Shown piece by piece: positions 15,047-23,744 of a stretch of 40,485 nt of DNA. How positions within the stretch are numbered: the first letter of the stretch is position 1; each line of letters begins with the position of its first letter. The notes below the pieces were generated by a model that was given only the letters and a program-made list of their open reading frames with translations, was not told the origin of the DNA and searched no databases. The stretch is from positions 1-40,485 of the forward strand of contig NZ_AQXL01000107.1 in assembly GCF_000376225.1 (NCBI RefSeq), written 5' to 3'. The translations under genes were made by a program, and so were the position numbers. Source of the DNA: Effusibacillus pohliae DSM 22757 (GTDB lineage Bacteria > Bacillota > Bacilli > Tumebacillales > Effusibacillaceae).

Positions 15047-16330
15047 TTACATAAAATTGGGTGTATGCGCAGTTGAAATTTTCTCTGCTGTTGCCATGTC
15101 CATGCCGATTTGCAGCATGCGTTGAATCCGATGCTCGTACATCGCTTCCTGCAATCGTTTCACCCTTGCAAAGCCTGTTTTCAGCTGTTCCGGGGTGCGG
15201 CCGCCGCCCGCCAGAATCGCCAGTGCTTCCATCAGCTGCGAGTTTTCGTGGGTTCCGGCCCCCGCCAGATATTCGTTCCGTTCCTCCGCCGCTTCCACCA
15301 GCGATTGCACCAGCTTCGGGTTCCGCTGCAACATGTGGCGGACGTGCCCGATTCCGTAGGCGACGTGGCGGCCCTCGTCGATTTTCGCCAGGTGGACGAT
15401 CTGTTCGGACACCGAGTCCGGCGCGTATTCCTCAACGAAGTTCAGCAGGTCGAGAAATGTGCCCTCGCCCAACACATGCAGCAAAAACGATGACTTGAAA
15501 TAATCCTCCTGAATAAACAAACTGTGCAGCGACCGCTCGGTCAGCGTCGAGGAATACTGCAATCCTCCACCGTTGGCGAGCGCCCGCTTGGCAAACGCTT
15601 CGATGTGCCGCGCCTCGTCCTGCACCAAAGTCGACAGGTACATCAGGACTTCGATGTAGTGCGGATTGATCCGCGCCATGAATTTGGCGGGGATGTAGAG
15701 AGCCGAGTACTCGTTTTCCGCCAGGAAGGTCATGATCTGGCAGACAGCCCACTCCATGTCGTCCGGCAGCGGCCGCAACCGGTCCCAGGCAATGTCAGTG
15801 GTGGCATTCCACTGGCTCACTTTCGCCTGCTCGTACAAATCGAGCAGATTGTCCGCCCACACTTCCTCCTTGCGGTTCAGGTCAAAACCGAAATCGGGCA
15901 CGCCCGGTTCCGCCACCGCTCCCCTCGGAACGAATCCGATATAAGCGGGCGCTTGTTCCAGCAGATCCCCGACGCGTCCCTGAAACCAATCGCGGATATC
16001 CAGCTTGCCGCCCGCCCGCAAGGGGATCCGGGTGCCCCAATCCGGTTGTTCGCCGGCAGGATGCGTGTTGCGGAGCAAAAACCGGTAGTGGTCACCTCCG
16101 TCCATCACATTCAGCAATGTAACTTTATGCAGCCGGCACCAACTGCGCAGATCGTCCTTGAAATGCGGATTCGCGCTAACAACCTCCAAAATCCGAATGT
16201 CCCCGAGCCGTTGCAACGCATTTTTGATCAGCAGAAACGCTTCTGACCCGCTTGGCAAATCGCCAAGCTCCAGTCGGTCATCCGGCGTAACGCCCAGCAA
16301 CTCCGTCTGCTGCTGCGAGGATTCGCTCAT
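15047..16330 (-). CDS. Fusion of a Cys-less TusA-like domain to a ferritin-like di-iron oxygenase domain
   Basis: 427 residues from the ATG at 16330 (site AAGGAAGGTGATCG). Residues about 18-90 match the TusA/SirA fold: LELGDLPSGSEAFL, then ILEVVSANP, WCRLHKVTLLNVMD and HYRFLLRN. The CPxP thiol motif is replaced by PSGSE, so sulfur carriage by the usual Cys is not possible. Residues about 175-380 are a ferritin-like helical bundle with two carboxylate/His sets: AENEYSAL with QDEARHIEAF, and LGEGTFLDLL with KIDEGRHVAYG. Together they can bind a di-iron (or Mn/Fe) centre like that of AurF/R2-type oxygenases. First gene of the operon; an AT-rich dyad overlaps its -10 region. Substrate unknown. 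Confidence 0.8.
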   Translation of the reverse strand: MSESSQQQTELLGVTPDDRLELGDLPSGSEAFLLIKNALQRLGDIRILEVVSANPHFKDDLRSWCRLHKVTLLNVMDGGDHYRFLLRNTHPAGEQPDWGTRIPLRAGGKLDIRDWFQGRVGDLLEQAPAYIGFVPRGAVAEPGVPDFGFDLNRKEEVWADNLLDLYEQAKVSQWNATTDIAWDRLRPLPDDMEWAVCQIMTFLAENEYSALYIPAKFMARINPHYIEVLMYLSTLVQDEARHIEAFAKRALANGGGLQYSSTLTERSLHSLFIQEDYFKSSFLLHVLGEGTFLDLLNFVEEYAPDSVSEQIVHLAKIDEGRHVAYGIGHVRHMLQRNPKLVQSLVEAAEERNEYLAGAGTHENSQLMEALAILAGGGRTPEQLKTGFARVKRLQEAMYEHRIQRMLQIGMDMATAEKISTAHTPNFM

Positions 16331-16355
16331 TCGATCACCTTCCTTCTCTATATAA

Positions 16356-16373
16356 CAATATTCTATTATATTG
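16356..16373. promoter_or_regulatory. AT-rich dyad overlapping the -10 of the TusA/di-iron operon
   Basis: CAATAT (16356-16361) and ATATTG (16368-16373) form an inverted repeat with a 6-base spacer. On the minus strand TATAAT (16365-16370) is a perfect -10 inside it. No good -35 is visible, which suggests that an activator or repressor acts here. Confidence 0.45.
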
Positions 16374-16397
16374 ATAACATTTAGTAATTTAGAACAC

Positions 16398-16433
16398 AAA
16401 AAATTCTCCCGGATCCCTCAAGTTCACGGGAGG
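16398..16433 (-). terminator. Terminator of the DUF72/aldo-keto reductase unit
   Basis: Minus strand: CTCCCG (16427-16432), a 15-base loop, CGGGAG (16406-16411), AA, then a T run (16398-16403 on the complement). Begins eight bases after the DUF72 stop codon. Confidence 0.75.
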
Positions 16434-16440
16434 TCTGAAA

Positions 16441-17319
16441 TCAAAGCTGAAACAAATCCAGCTGCCCGTGCACCAAACCCTGATTTTCAATCCCCAGCAG
16501 CCGCATCATTTGTTTGGCGTTGGCGGCGGCATGCCCGCCCGAATTGTTGTTGAAAATCAGGCAGATTTCGTCGGTTGTCTGTTGCAGCAGCTGCAGTTTC
16601 TCTTTCCATTCCAGCAACTCTTCTTTGCTATAGTGGTAGAGGTACCTGACATTCCGCCATGTTTCGTCACCGGTATGGTTCCAGCCGCTTGCGTTGCGAC
16701 CATGAAAACGCACCAGTGTCAACCGGCGGTTGGTTGCGTGCAAAACAGTCGGCACGCAGCCGGGTCCCGCTTGCGGCTCGTCGCAAATGCTGTGGATCCA
16801 GCCCTCACGCTCCATAAACGCCAACGTCTTGTTCCGCATCGGCGGCGCAAACCAGCTTCGATGGCGGAATTCAAGCGCGACCGGCAGTTCCCCCATTTTC
16901 TCTCTGGCGTAGCGCAGCGCGTTGACATGGATGCGGGTGCATTCAAACCAGGGCGGATACTGAAACAGCACCGCTTTCAGCTTGCCTGCCTGGATCACCG
17001 GCTGGATCGACCGCTTGAACGCCTCGAACATTTCATCCAGGCTGGCAAACGGATGGTCTCCCCGCGAATGCCCGGTCATTCCTTGATAGGCCTTGATGAC
17101 GAACGAAAAATCGGGAGGGGTGTCCGCGATCCACTTGCTGTAATTTTTCTCCGGCTGGATCGCGTAGAACGAACTGTCCACTTCCACGATCGGAAAATGG
17201 GCGCTGTAAGTGCGTAGCTTATTTTTTCGTGCTTGCGCGGTCGGGTACAGGTCCGGGTGGTCGCCCCAGCCGGTCAGGCCCACGAGAATCCTGTGCAGCG
17301 TGGATGGATCCCTGTTCAT
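16441..17319 (-). CDS. DUF72 (YecE-like) TIM-barrel protein
   Basis: 292 residues. Family landmarks: ILVGLTGWGDHPDLYP near the N-terminus, FPIVEVDSSFYAIQP, FSFVIKAYQGMTGH, AVLFQYPPWFE, LPVALEFRHRSWF and the late LTLVRFHGRNASGW and IFNNNSGGHAAANAKQ. DUF72 proteins (YecE, YunF) are conserved TIM barrels of unproven function. The ATG lies 5 bases after the stop of the aldo/keto reductase gene and lacks a good ribosome binding site, so it is probably translated by coupling. Confidence 0.92.
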   Translation of the reverse strand: MNRDPSTLHRILVGLTGWGDHPDLYPTAQARKNKLRTYSAHFPIVEVDSSFYAIQPEKNYSKWIADTPPDFSFVIKAYQGMTGHSRGDHPFASLDEMFEAFKRSIQPVIQAGKLKAVLFQYPPWFECTRIHVNALRYAREKMGELPVALEFRHRSWFAPPMRNKTLAFMEREGWIHSICDEPQAGPGCVPTVLHATNRRLTLVRFHGRNASGWNHTGDETWRNVRYLYHYSKEELLEWKEKLQLLQQTTDEICLIFNNNSGGHAAANAKQMMRLLGIENQGLVHGQLDLFQL

Positions 17320-17324
17320 GCCGG

Positions 17325-18152
17325 TTAAAAATCAAAGTTGTCCGGATCGGGGCCAAACCGTTTGTTCCGGTTCATCGCGGCAATTTTCCCCATATCCTCG
17401 GTGGACAGTTCAAAATCGAACACATTCGCGTTCTCCAGAATGCGGCTGTGCGTCACCGATTTCGGAATGGTGACCACCTGTTGCTGCAAATCCCAGCGCA
17501 GCACGATCTGCGCCGGCGTTTTTTCGTATTTCCGGCTGAGCTCCGCCAGCGTCGGGTGATCGAGGTTCCCCTGCATCAGCGGACTCCACGCTTCCAGCTG
17601 AATCTGCTGCGCTTGGCAGAACCCGAGCAGTTCTTTCTGGGTCAGCAGCGGATGGAATTCCACCTGGTTGACCATCGGCTTGATTTCGCAATCGGCCATC
17701 ACGTCCTGCAGGTGGTGAATCTGGAAATTGCTGACTCCAATCGCCCGCACGAAGCCGTCTTTGTACAATTTTTCGAGCGCTTTCCAGGTCGCCTTGTACT
17801 TGCCTTTCACCGGCCAATGAATCAGGTAGAGATCAATATAGTCGAGGCCCAATTTTTTGCGGCTTTGTTCAAACGCTTGCAGCGTCGATTCGTACCCCTG
17901 GTCGGCGTTCCACACCTTCGTGGTGATGAACAGATCCTCCCGCCGCACACCCGCATCGCGGATCGCCCGCCCGACGCCCACCTCGTTCCCGTATATCGCA
18001 GCCGTATCGATGCTCCGATAACCGGCCTCAATCGCCCACCGTACGGCGCTCTCCACTTCCTGCCCTTCCTTCACCCGCCACACACCAAGTCCCAACCAAG
18101 GCATTTCCACCCCATTATGCAGCACCGTGCAATCGGAAATATACTTCGGCAT
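17325..18152 (-). CDS. Aldo/keto reductase
   Basis: 275 residues, (beta/alpha)8 NADPH-dependent carbonyl reductase of the YtbE/YvgN type. The catalytic tetrad is visible: Asp and Tyr in [11 protein letters not shown], Lys in FITTKVWN, His in [15 protein letters not shown] contacts are [20 protein letters not shown]. The ATG at 18152 follows GAGGGGGAACCGGGA; the upstream extension is not conserved. Coupled to the downstream DUF72 gene. Likely removes reactive aldehydes or ketones; the physiological substrate is unknown. Confidence 0.94.
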   Translation of the reverse strand: MPKYISDCTVLHNGVEMPWLGLGVWRVKEGQEVESAVRWAIEAGYRSIDTAAIYGNEVGVGRAIRDAGVRREDLFITTKVWNADQGYESTLQAFEQSRKKLGLDYIDLYLIHWPVKGKYKATWKALEKLYKDGFVRAIGVSNFQIHHLQDVMADCEIKPMVNQVEFHPLLTQKELLGFCQAQQIQLEAWSPLMQGNLDHPTLAELSRKYEKTPAQIVLRWDLQQQVVTIPKSVTHSRILENANVFDFELSTEDMGKIAAMNRNKRFGPDPDNFDF

Positions 18153-18228
18153 TCCCGGTTCCCCCTCGCGTTTGATTTTTCCGTCTACCATATTGTACCA
18201 TAGTCCGGTTGGGGGATCACCGCCCCCA

Positions 18229-19440
18229 TCACGTTTGCTGCCTGATCTCCGGATTCTCCATACAGAGGAGCCGTTTTTTCACACCGAGAGCATAGTAGAT
18301 CGTAATGCAGAACGAAATCGTCCCAAACAGCAGCACCATTTTTGCAAACCCGATCGTATCTAGGCAAAGTCCGGTCGCCAGCAGCACGATCTGGAATAAC
18401 ACCCGGTCCATCATATTGCGAAACGAAAAAAATCGGCCGTGGTACTCCCGCGGAATCTGTTTCTGAAAGAGAGTGGAAACGAGCGGGAAAAACAACCCGG
18501 CGCAAAGGCCGAACAGGCCAAACGAAAGCAGGGAGGTCCACCGGTGGTCAGCCAGCGCGAGCGACAGGTGGGCCACCGCGATCCCCCCGGCAAACAGCAG
18601 CAACAGCTTGACCGGCTCGCGACCGTTGGCCCATTTTTTCACCAGAAACGAACCGAGCACAAAACAAACGCCTTCCACCGCGTACAGCAGCCCCTTCACC
18701 TGGGGGTCGTTCTGCATCTCGCTGATCCGGATCACCATCAGGTTGAACCCGCCGATGAACTCCGACGGAATCACCGTCAGCACCAAAACCATCACCGCCA
18801 CCGGGAACTGCCGCAAGACGGGAAACATGTCGCGGAAGCCGGTTTTCTCAGCCGTCCGGTTCCGCCGCTCCGCCAGCTTTTGTTCATCGACTCGCAGGAA
18901 AAAGGTGGCGAACAGCAAACAGGCATAGGCAACGAGCGAAGCGGCATACAGGGCGGACAGGCTCATCACCGCCAGCATCAGCCCGGCCAGCGCCGTTCCC
19001 AAAATCCGCGCCACCGTGGCGACATTCATGTGCACGCCGTTCAGCGACAACAGGTCCTGATCCTTCACAATCAACGGGATCACCGATTGCAGGGCGGGAA
19101 AATAAAAGGCGGCCGCCACCTGCAAGGTCACCGCAAACAGCACCATCCACCAGACAGACTCAAAAGAGAGCGCCAGGAACATGAAACACACGCTCACCAT
19201 CCGCCCGAGCCCCGCATAGAGCAAGACGGTTTTTTTGCGGCTCGAGTCGATCACGTTTCCCGCGTACGGGCCGACCAGCACACCGGCCAACAACCCGGCC
19301 GCCAAAATCAGCGATTTCAGGAAGTCGGACGGCACATGCCGCTGCATAAACTCCAGATTTGCTATGATCGACGTCCACAGCCCAAGCCCCGCAATCAGTT
19401 CCCCGGCCAGCACAATCCAGACATTCCGATTTTTCCACAT
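18229..19440 (-). CDS. Major facilitator superfamily transporter (drug/siderophore efflux-like)
   Basis: 403 residues with about 12 transmembrane helices. The N-terminal [17 protein letters not shown] and the loop [18 protein letters not shown] correspond to the MFS motif between helices 2 and 3; the second half begins near [18 protein letters not shown]. Similar in outline to MefA/EntS-type exporters. The start at ATG 19440 is chosen because the hydrophobic first helix follows at once; its ribosome binding site (GGGGCGG) is weak. No dedicated regulator is adjacent, so the substrate is unknown. Confidence 0.9.
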   Translation of the reverse strand: MWKNRNVWIVLAGELIAGLGLWTSIIANLEFMQRHVPSDFLKSLILAAGLLAGVLVGPYAGNVIDSSRKKTVLLYAGLGRMVSVCFMFLALSFESVWWMVLFAVTLQVAAAFYFPALQSVIPLIVKDQDLLSLNGVHMNVATVARILGTALAGLMLAVMSLSALYAASLVAYACLLFATFFLRVDEQKLAERRNRTAEKTGFRDMFPVLRQFPVAVMVLVLTVIPSEFIGGFNLMVIRISEMQNDPQVKGLLYAVEGVCFVLGSFLVKKWANGREPVKLLLLFAGGIAVAHLSLALADHRWTSLLSFGLFGLCAGLFFPLVSTLFQKQIPREYHGRFFSFRNMMDRVLFQIVLLATGLCLDTIGFAKMVLLFGTISFCITIYYALGVKKRLLCMENPEIRQQT

Positions 19441-19518
19441 ACACGCCGCCCCGATCTGTAAGAGGATGACAACAGTTTTACCGTACCACAAATTCGGGGG
19501 AGAAAATAGTGACGAGGC

Positions 19519-19725
19519 TTACGTCCGTTGCTGCTGCTGTTTGAGCAAATCCCGGATCTCTTCCAAAAGTTGTTCCTCTTTCGATGGTTTGGCCGTCTCC
19601 TCGCCAGCTTCTTCTTTTTTTCGTTTGAATTTGACAATCTTCCCAAACGCCGCCCCTATGATCACCCCGATCGCCAGATCGACCACATTTCCCTTGAGGG
19701 AAAATTTTTTGAATTCGTTCCACAT
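19519..19725 (-). pseudogene. mscL: mscL with in-frame internal deletion (large-conductance mechanosensitive channel remnant)
   Basis: ATG at 19725 behind a strong AGGAGGTACCCCACC site. The 68 codons begin exactly like Msc[21 protein letters not shown], then [11 protein letters not shown]. They jump at about 19632/19633 directly to the cytoplasmic tail KFKRKKEE with the terminal helix [15 protein letters not shown]. MscL is normally near 130 residues; roughly 70 residues are missing, namely the end of TM1, the periplasmic loop and TM2. The frame and the promoter (19814-19842) are intact, so a short peptide may still be made, but it cannot form the pore. An assembly artefact is possible. Confidence 0.85.
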
Positions 19726-19813
19726 GGTGGGGTACCTCCTTTGGGAAGCGGGTGTGTGGGTGTGATGGTTGTGGTGGTTTTGTTGGCATCGAGACGCCCG
19801 GCTTTGGGTTGTC

Positions 19814-19842
19814 ATTCTATCGTACCTATCGGATATGGGCAA
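19814..19842 (-). promoter_or_regulatory. Promoter of the deleted mscL gene
   Basis: Minus strand: TTGCCC (19837-19842), a 17-base spacer, TAGAAT (19814-19819), about 90 bases before the start codon. Confidence 0.55.
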
Positions 19843-19952
19843 TGAATGGGGGGTTAGACCCCAGAACCATTCAATGGAACTGAGGTTTTTACAGTTATCC
19901 TGTAACCGCGCTCACCAGCGAATTCCTTTTGTTTTGTCCAACCTCTGGCTTT

Positions 19953-21425
19953 TTACTGATTTAGGGTCCACACCGTTTTCAACATGGCTTGCATGCTCTC
20001 TGCAATCTGATCGATCTGCCCATCCATCGGAACAGCCGTCAGTGCGAGCACGATCGTCTTTTCCCCCGCCCCAATGTGTGCATGGTGGAAAAGTCGGTTT
20101 CGTTCCTTCAACGATTCCCAAGTGTTTCTACGGCAGGGATACACCATACAGCAGATGGTCTTCTCAGCAGTCGATATGGAAGAGTAAGCTAGAACCTGCA
20201 GCAAATCGATCCGATGACGTTCTCGCAGTGTCTCATCGAGATTACCCCACCGCTCCACGCTCATCTCTTCCCAATGATTCTTGTATTTGGCATCAAAAAT
20301 AATGGTCGTATTCCCCCTGGTATAAATGAGATCGGGCAGCAAATACTTCTGTGACCCCAAATACGGCCGATCCCATCGTAACGGAATGATTGTCTCCCGC
20401 TTTCTTCCTGTACGGACTACGCCACTGTATCTCTTTGCCAAGTGCGATACGATGGTTTCCACCCACGCCTCGAAAAACGTCTCCATGGGCATCATCCAGG
20501 ACAGTCCTTCTAATTCTCCTATTCCAGCCAATCCTCGCTCGTCCACAGTCCAGTGGATGGCTTGGAGTCCATTTCGGAACACATCCGTATGCCCTCTTCT
20601 GGTTTTCCAAGCGTCCAAGTACACACCAGTCGGTTTCTTCGGAGGAATATGTCTAACTCTTTGTAGGAGAGACTGGCATAAATCGAGAAGTCGGAGAACA
20701 ATGGCCCCCGCTTGCCGCTGGGATTCCAAACCGGCCCACTGTTTGAGAAGCGTATAGTGGATGGCAGCTTTCAGTTCACGGTTCTCCTCTAGCTCCGGAA
20801 ACCGGCAGGGGACTTGCAACAACCGGGCATTCGCGACTCGGTTGGAAACGTATGTATCCCATCGGATCGTCCCTTTGGGAGATGTCAGATCTTCTTCTTT
20901 CGTGATGAACTGACGATCCAGGTTTTCGAGTAACTGACGCAAGCGTAATAAAATGGTGGAGGACAGAACCCACGGCGGAATCTTGCGATCAGATTGAGGC
21001 AAAGTAGGCAGGTTCAGAATCGATGGAACCACTCGCCAATTCATCACCCCAAGCATGGATCCGATCCCCATCCACTCAAATCGAGGTCGGACCACCAATC
21101 CGTAATCTGCTTGACCAGTAGTAGGGGACAGAAGTGGAATGGCCCCCACATGAGATTGGGTTTGAAACGAAATCATTACGTCCTGCCCGTCATACTTGAC
21201 ATCGGCGCTAACGCCAAAATCCCGCATAATCCCTCGATTGATTTTGATAAATAAATGGGCCAGCCGTGCTTCCATAGGATGCGGGTCTCTGGCCCGATAA
21301 TCGCGAAACAGCATGGAAGCCGGGATTTGGTGATCCTGCGTGGTGTCTGACAATTCAATGAGGGATTGACCAGCAGGGGGCTCGTTTCTGGGAAGGAGGC
21401 GAAACTGTCGCTTGCGCTTTTTCAT
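19953..21425 (-). CDS. McrC-type nuclease subunit of a McrBC-like restriction system
   Basis: 490 residues. The C-terminal half holds the PD-(D/E)XK core of McrC: LLPDLIYTRGNTTIIFDAKYK gives the PD, D and K ligands. The N-terminal half (residues 1-250) is the McrC DNA/partner-binding part, with SPKGTIRWDTYVSNR and ENRELKAAIHYTL typical of the family. It cleaves DNA with the GTPase/ATPase McrB, usually against modified foreign DNA. Its ATG is one base after the McrB stop codon (TGACATG), so the two are translationally coupled. Codon use and lower G+C than flanking genes suggest transfer. Confidence 0.9.
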   Translation of the reverse strand: MKKRKRQFRLLPRNEPPAGQSLIELSDTTQDHQIPASMLFRDYRARDPHPMEARLAHLFIKINRGIMRDFGVSADVKYDGQDVMISFQTQSHVGAIPLLSPTTGQADYGLVVRPRFEWMGIGSMLGVMNWRVVPSILNLPTLPQSDRKIPPWVLSSTILLRLRQLLENLDRQFITKEEDLTSPKGTIRWDTYVSNRVANARLLQVPCRFPELEENRELKAAIHYTLLKQWAGLESQRQAGAIVLRLLDLCQSLLQRVRHIPPKKPTGVYLDAWKTRRGHTDVFRNGLQAIHWTVDERGLAGIGELEGLSWMMPMETFFEAWVETIVSHLAKRYSGVVRTGRKRETIIPLRWDRPYLGSQKYLLPDLIYTRGNTTIIFDAKYKNHWEEMSVERWGNLDETLRERHRIDLLQVLAYSSISTAEKTICCMVYPCRRNTWESLKERNRLFHHAHIGAGEKTIVLALTAVPMDGQIDQIAESMQAMLKTVWTLNQ

Positions 21426-21426
21426 G

Positions 21427-22893
21427 TCACACCCTCAATTTCTGCATATAGGCGCGAATCTGTTCAGAGAAGCCGGTGACATACCCTTGCACCAGGTACT
21501 CTTCCAGCAATGGCAGCAGAGTTGCCCGAAGCAAGGACAGGTCATCGGTTCCATGCGGATTGAGAAAGTAGGAGTGCCCCGGCATCAACGACATCGCCTC
21601 GTCGTTGGCGTATTCCACAAAAATGGACTGCAGTTCCATAAATAACTGCTGCATAGTCTCATTACTATGCTCGTGGATCACACTCAGTTGCGGCCAAACG
21701 TTCACAAAAGCAAAACGCCTTTGTACGGCAATATCCAGGATGGCAATACTGCGGTCGGCGCTGTTCATCGTTCCAAGTATGTATAAATTGCTTGGCAACC
21801 AAAGCCGGTCATAGAACGGTTCGCCAAAGTCATACGGAAGCATCAAATCCCGTTGCTCCTCCACGGCGTTCGCTTCAAACAAGAAAATGGCCTCACCCAG
21901 TACTTTCGACAGATCCGCACGGTTAATCTCATCGATATGCAGTAGGTAGGGTTTGTCCGGATTTTGCAGAGCTCGCTCGATTGCTACCATCAGATGTCCT
22001 TTCTTGGGAGCAAATTGAAATCCGAATCCGCCTTCTGTCCGCATTGGGGCCAAACCGCCAATGAAATTTTCGTAAGTGGTATTTGCATGGAACTGGACAG
22101 AGAAACCGTTTCCGTGAAAATGTTCATTGAGAAGTATGCGGGCCATCCTGGTTTTACCGGTTCCAGGCGGGCCCTGAAGGATTACAAACCTTCTAGCATT
22201 CAGGAGATCGATAACATCCTCTTCCGATACGGTCGGCATCATGTGTGAAAGATATTGACTACGAATGGTTTCAGATTCGGCCTGTGCACCTTTTAATGGC
22301 ATATGGCCACGTTCTTCAAACATCAAGTCGAGAAACGCAGTAACCGCTGAGCGCGTGGCCTCTTGATCGGCATTGGGTACAAAAAGACCGTATATTTCGT
22401 GACCATACCGTTTGAACACCGACTCGTACAACGAAAACTCACGTTTTACAGAATCAGGAACATTCAAGTCTGTTCGGATCGGGTCATGTTTAGCCCACGC
22501 AATTAATTTTCCCTTGCCGTATTGGTGATTCAACCATTGGCAAATAGACTGAACCTTTCTCGCATGGCCTGGCCTCGACAAGACAGCCTCGTCCGGGCTG
22601 AGTCCCTTTGTACCTACAACTAACCCAACCAGGCACGGTTCGTTTTCAACCGGAAAAATGACGAAACTCAGCCCTCCATAAGCACCTGAATCAGGATTCG
22701 AAGGATGAATGTACGCAGCAAACGGAACTCCTGAATCTCCACGGAACTCAGGAGCGCGCAGTTTGACACTTTTTCGAGCACTTTCCGGATACCGGCCACC
22801 ATTTGCACCAAACAGCTCGTCAAATGCTTCTTGATTACGTTCGTTCCAGTTGGACAGGTCTCGGCTAAGGATGATGTTGATTATTTTTTGCAT
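21427..22893 (-). CDS. McrB-type AAA+ motor subunit of a McrBC-like restriction system
   Basis: 488 residues. N-terminal targeting domain of about 200 residues (SRDLSNWNERNQEAFDELFG onward, with VGLVVGTKGLSPDEAVLSRP), then an AAA+ domain: Walker A GPPGTGKTRMAR, Walker B LLHIDEINRADLSKVLGE, sensor GTMNSADRSIAILDIAVQRRFAF. This matches McrB/DUF3578-type motors; the N-terminal domain decides which DNA is recognised, and I cannot assign its ligand. The start follows TTAAGGAGAAATCGC. It begins only 67 bases after rlmH in the same direction, so it may share that transcript. Confidence 0.9.
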   Translation of the reverse strand: MQKIINIILSRDLSNWNERNQEAFDELFGANGGRYPESARKSVKLRAPEFRGDSGVPFAAYIHPSNPDSGAYGGLSFVIFPVENEPCLVGLVVGTKGLSPDEAVLSRPGHARKVQSICQWLNHQYGKGKLIAWAKHDPIRTDLNVPDSVKREFSLYESVFKRYGHEIYGLFVPNADQEATRSAVTAFLDLMFEERGHMPLKGAQAESETIRSQYLSHMMPTVSEEDVIDLLNARRFVILQGPPGTGKTRMARILLNEHFHGNGFSVQFHANTTYENFIGGLAPMRTEGGFGFQFAPKKGHLMVAIERALQNPDKPYLLHIDEINRADLSKVLGEAIFLFEANAVEEQRDLMLPYDFGEPFYDRLWLPSNLYILGTMNSADRSIAILDIAVQRRFAFVNVWPQLSVIHEHSNETMQQLFMELQSIFVEYANDEAMSLMPGHSYFLNPHGTDDLSLLRATLLPLLEEYLVQGYVTGFSEQIRAYMQKLRV

Positions 22894-22960
22894 GCGATTT
22901 CTCCTTAAAGCAAAGCTATATCTATTGACATGAGAATGATTTTATTTACGTGCGATTTGG

Positions 22961-23440
22961 CTACTTATGATACTTCTCCCCCCGCAAAATTCGAAATCCC
23001 CGGTAAATCTGCTCCAGCAGAATCACCCGCATCATCTGGTGGGGGAAGGTGAACTTTGAAAAAGACAGTTGCAGGTTGGCACGTTCCAGAACGGATCGGT
23101 GCAGCCCCAACGAGCCGCCGATGACAAAGACAAAGCTGCTGTACCCTTGGCTTGCGGTCCGTCCGAAATACTCCGCCCAGGCTTCGGATGTGAAGGCTTG
23201 TCCCTCGATGGCGAGCGCCACTACATAATCCCGCTCCTTAATCTGGGCCAAAATGCGTACTGCTTCCTTCGCCTTGATCGCTTCCGCCTGGGCTGCAGAT
23301 GGATTGTCAGGCGTGGGTTCGTCTGCGACCTCGACGATTTTCACCTTGGCGTAGGCGCTAAGCCGCTTCTCATATTCCTGATTCGCCAGCACCCAGTATT
23401 TTTCCTTCAATTTTCCAACCGCTACTACTGTGATGTTCAT
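22961..23440 (-). CDS. rlmH: 23S rRNA pseudouridine(1915) N3-methyltransferase RlmH
   Basis: 159 residues, identical in length to the standard protein. SPOUT fold: N-terminal ITVVAVGKLKEKYW, YEKRLSAYAKVKIVEV, the SAM-binding knot region FVFVIGGSLGLHRSVL and the signature FPHQMMRVILLEQIYRGFRILRGEKYHK split over the C-terminus. Methylates pseudouridine 1915 in helix 69 of 23S rRNA. As in other Bacillales it follows the CxxH/CxxC and htrA genes. Confidence 0.97.
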   Translation of the reverse strand: MNITVVAVGKLKEKYWVLANQEYEKRLSAYAKVKIVEVADEPTPDNPSAAQAEAIKAKEAVRILAQIKERDYVVALAIEGQAFTSEAWAEYFGRTASQGYSSFVFVIGGSLGLHRSVLERANLQLSFSKFTFPHQMMRVILLEQIYRGFRILRGEKYHK

Positions 23441-23537
23441 ACTGGATCCCCTGCCGCCGGATCATGGGTTGAAGAGGAGCCGCCCCTTGACGTAATCAAG
23501 ATGAAACGCCGTCCACAACCCCGGCGCGATCAAAAAT

Positions 23538-23714
23538 TTACTGTTCGTCCCTTGTCACAAGATATTTGGCCGGTTCGCCGCAAAACTGGCATTTCGAGCG
23601 GCAGTCTTCAAATACGGTTGTTTCCTCGATCAGTCGCAATTCGGGTGGTTCCTGATATGTATTGACAAACTCGTCCAAGGCCATATCGATATGTTCCTCA
23701 CACGCTGTGATCAT
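23538..23714 (-). CDS. CxxH/CxxC small zinc-ribbon-like protein (BA_5709 family)
   Basis: 58 residues from the ATG at 23714, which follows TGGAGGTGCAGC. An N-terminal C-x2-H (ACEEHIDMALDEFVN) and a C-terminal C-x2-C (KCQFCGEPAKYLV) give a probable metal site. This tiny conserved Bacillales protein of unknown role is normally found between htrA and rlmH, exactly as here. A good extended -10 promoter lies just upstream. Confidence 0.9.
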   Translation of the reverse strand: MITACEEHIDMALDEFVNTYQEPPELRLIEETTVFEDCRSKCQFCGEPAKYLVTRDEQ

Positions 23715-23736
23715 GCTGCACCTCCATGTTGACAGT

Positions 23737-23744
23737 ATTATAGC
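23737..23744 (-). promoter_or_regulatory. Extended -10 promoter of the CxxH/CxxC-rlmH unit
   Basis: TGCTATAAT on the minus strand with TATAAT at 23737-23742. The -35 region is weak (TTGGAA with a long spacer), so the extended -10 probably drives it. Confidence 0.6.

Noticed and set aside
18439-19461. Plus-strand frame of 340 codons opposite the MFS transporter
   Set aside because: Composition dominated by Gln, His and Arg, typical of the reverse complement of a membrane protein gene.
19726-19842. N-terminal extension of the mscL remnant (frame open upstream to 19842)
   Set aside because: The family similarity and the strong ribosome binding site begin at 19725; the extension is His/Gln/Arg-rich and lies over the promoter.
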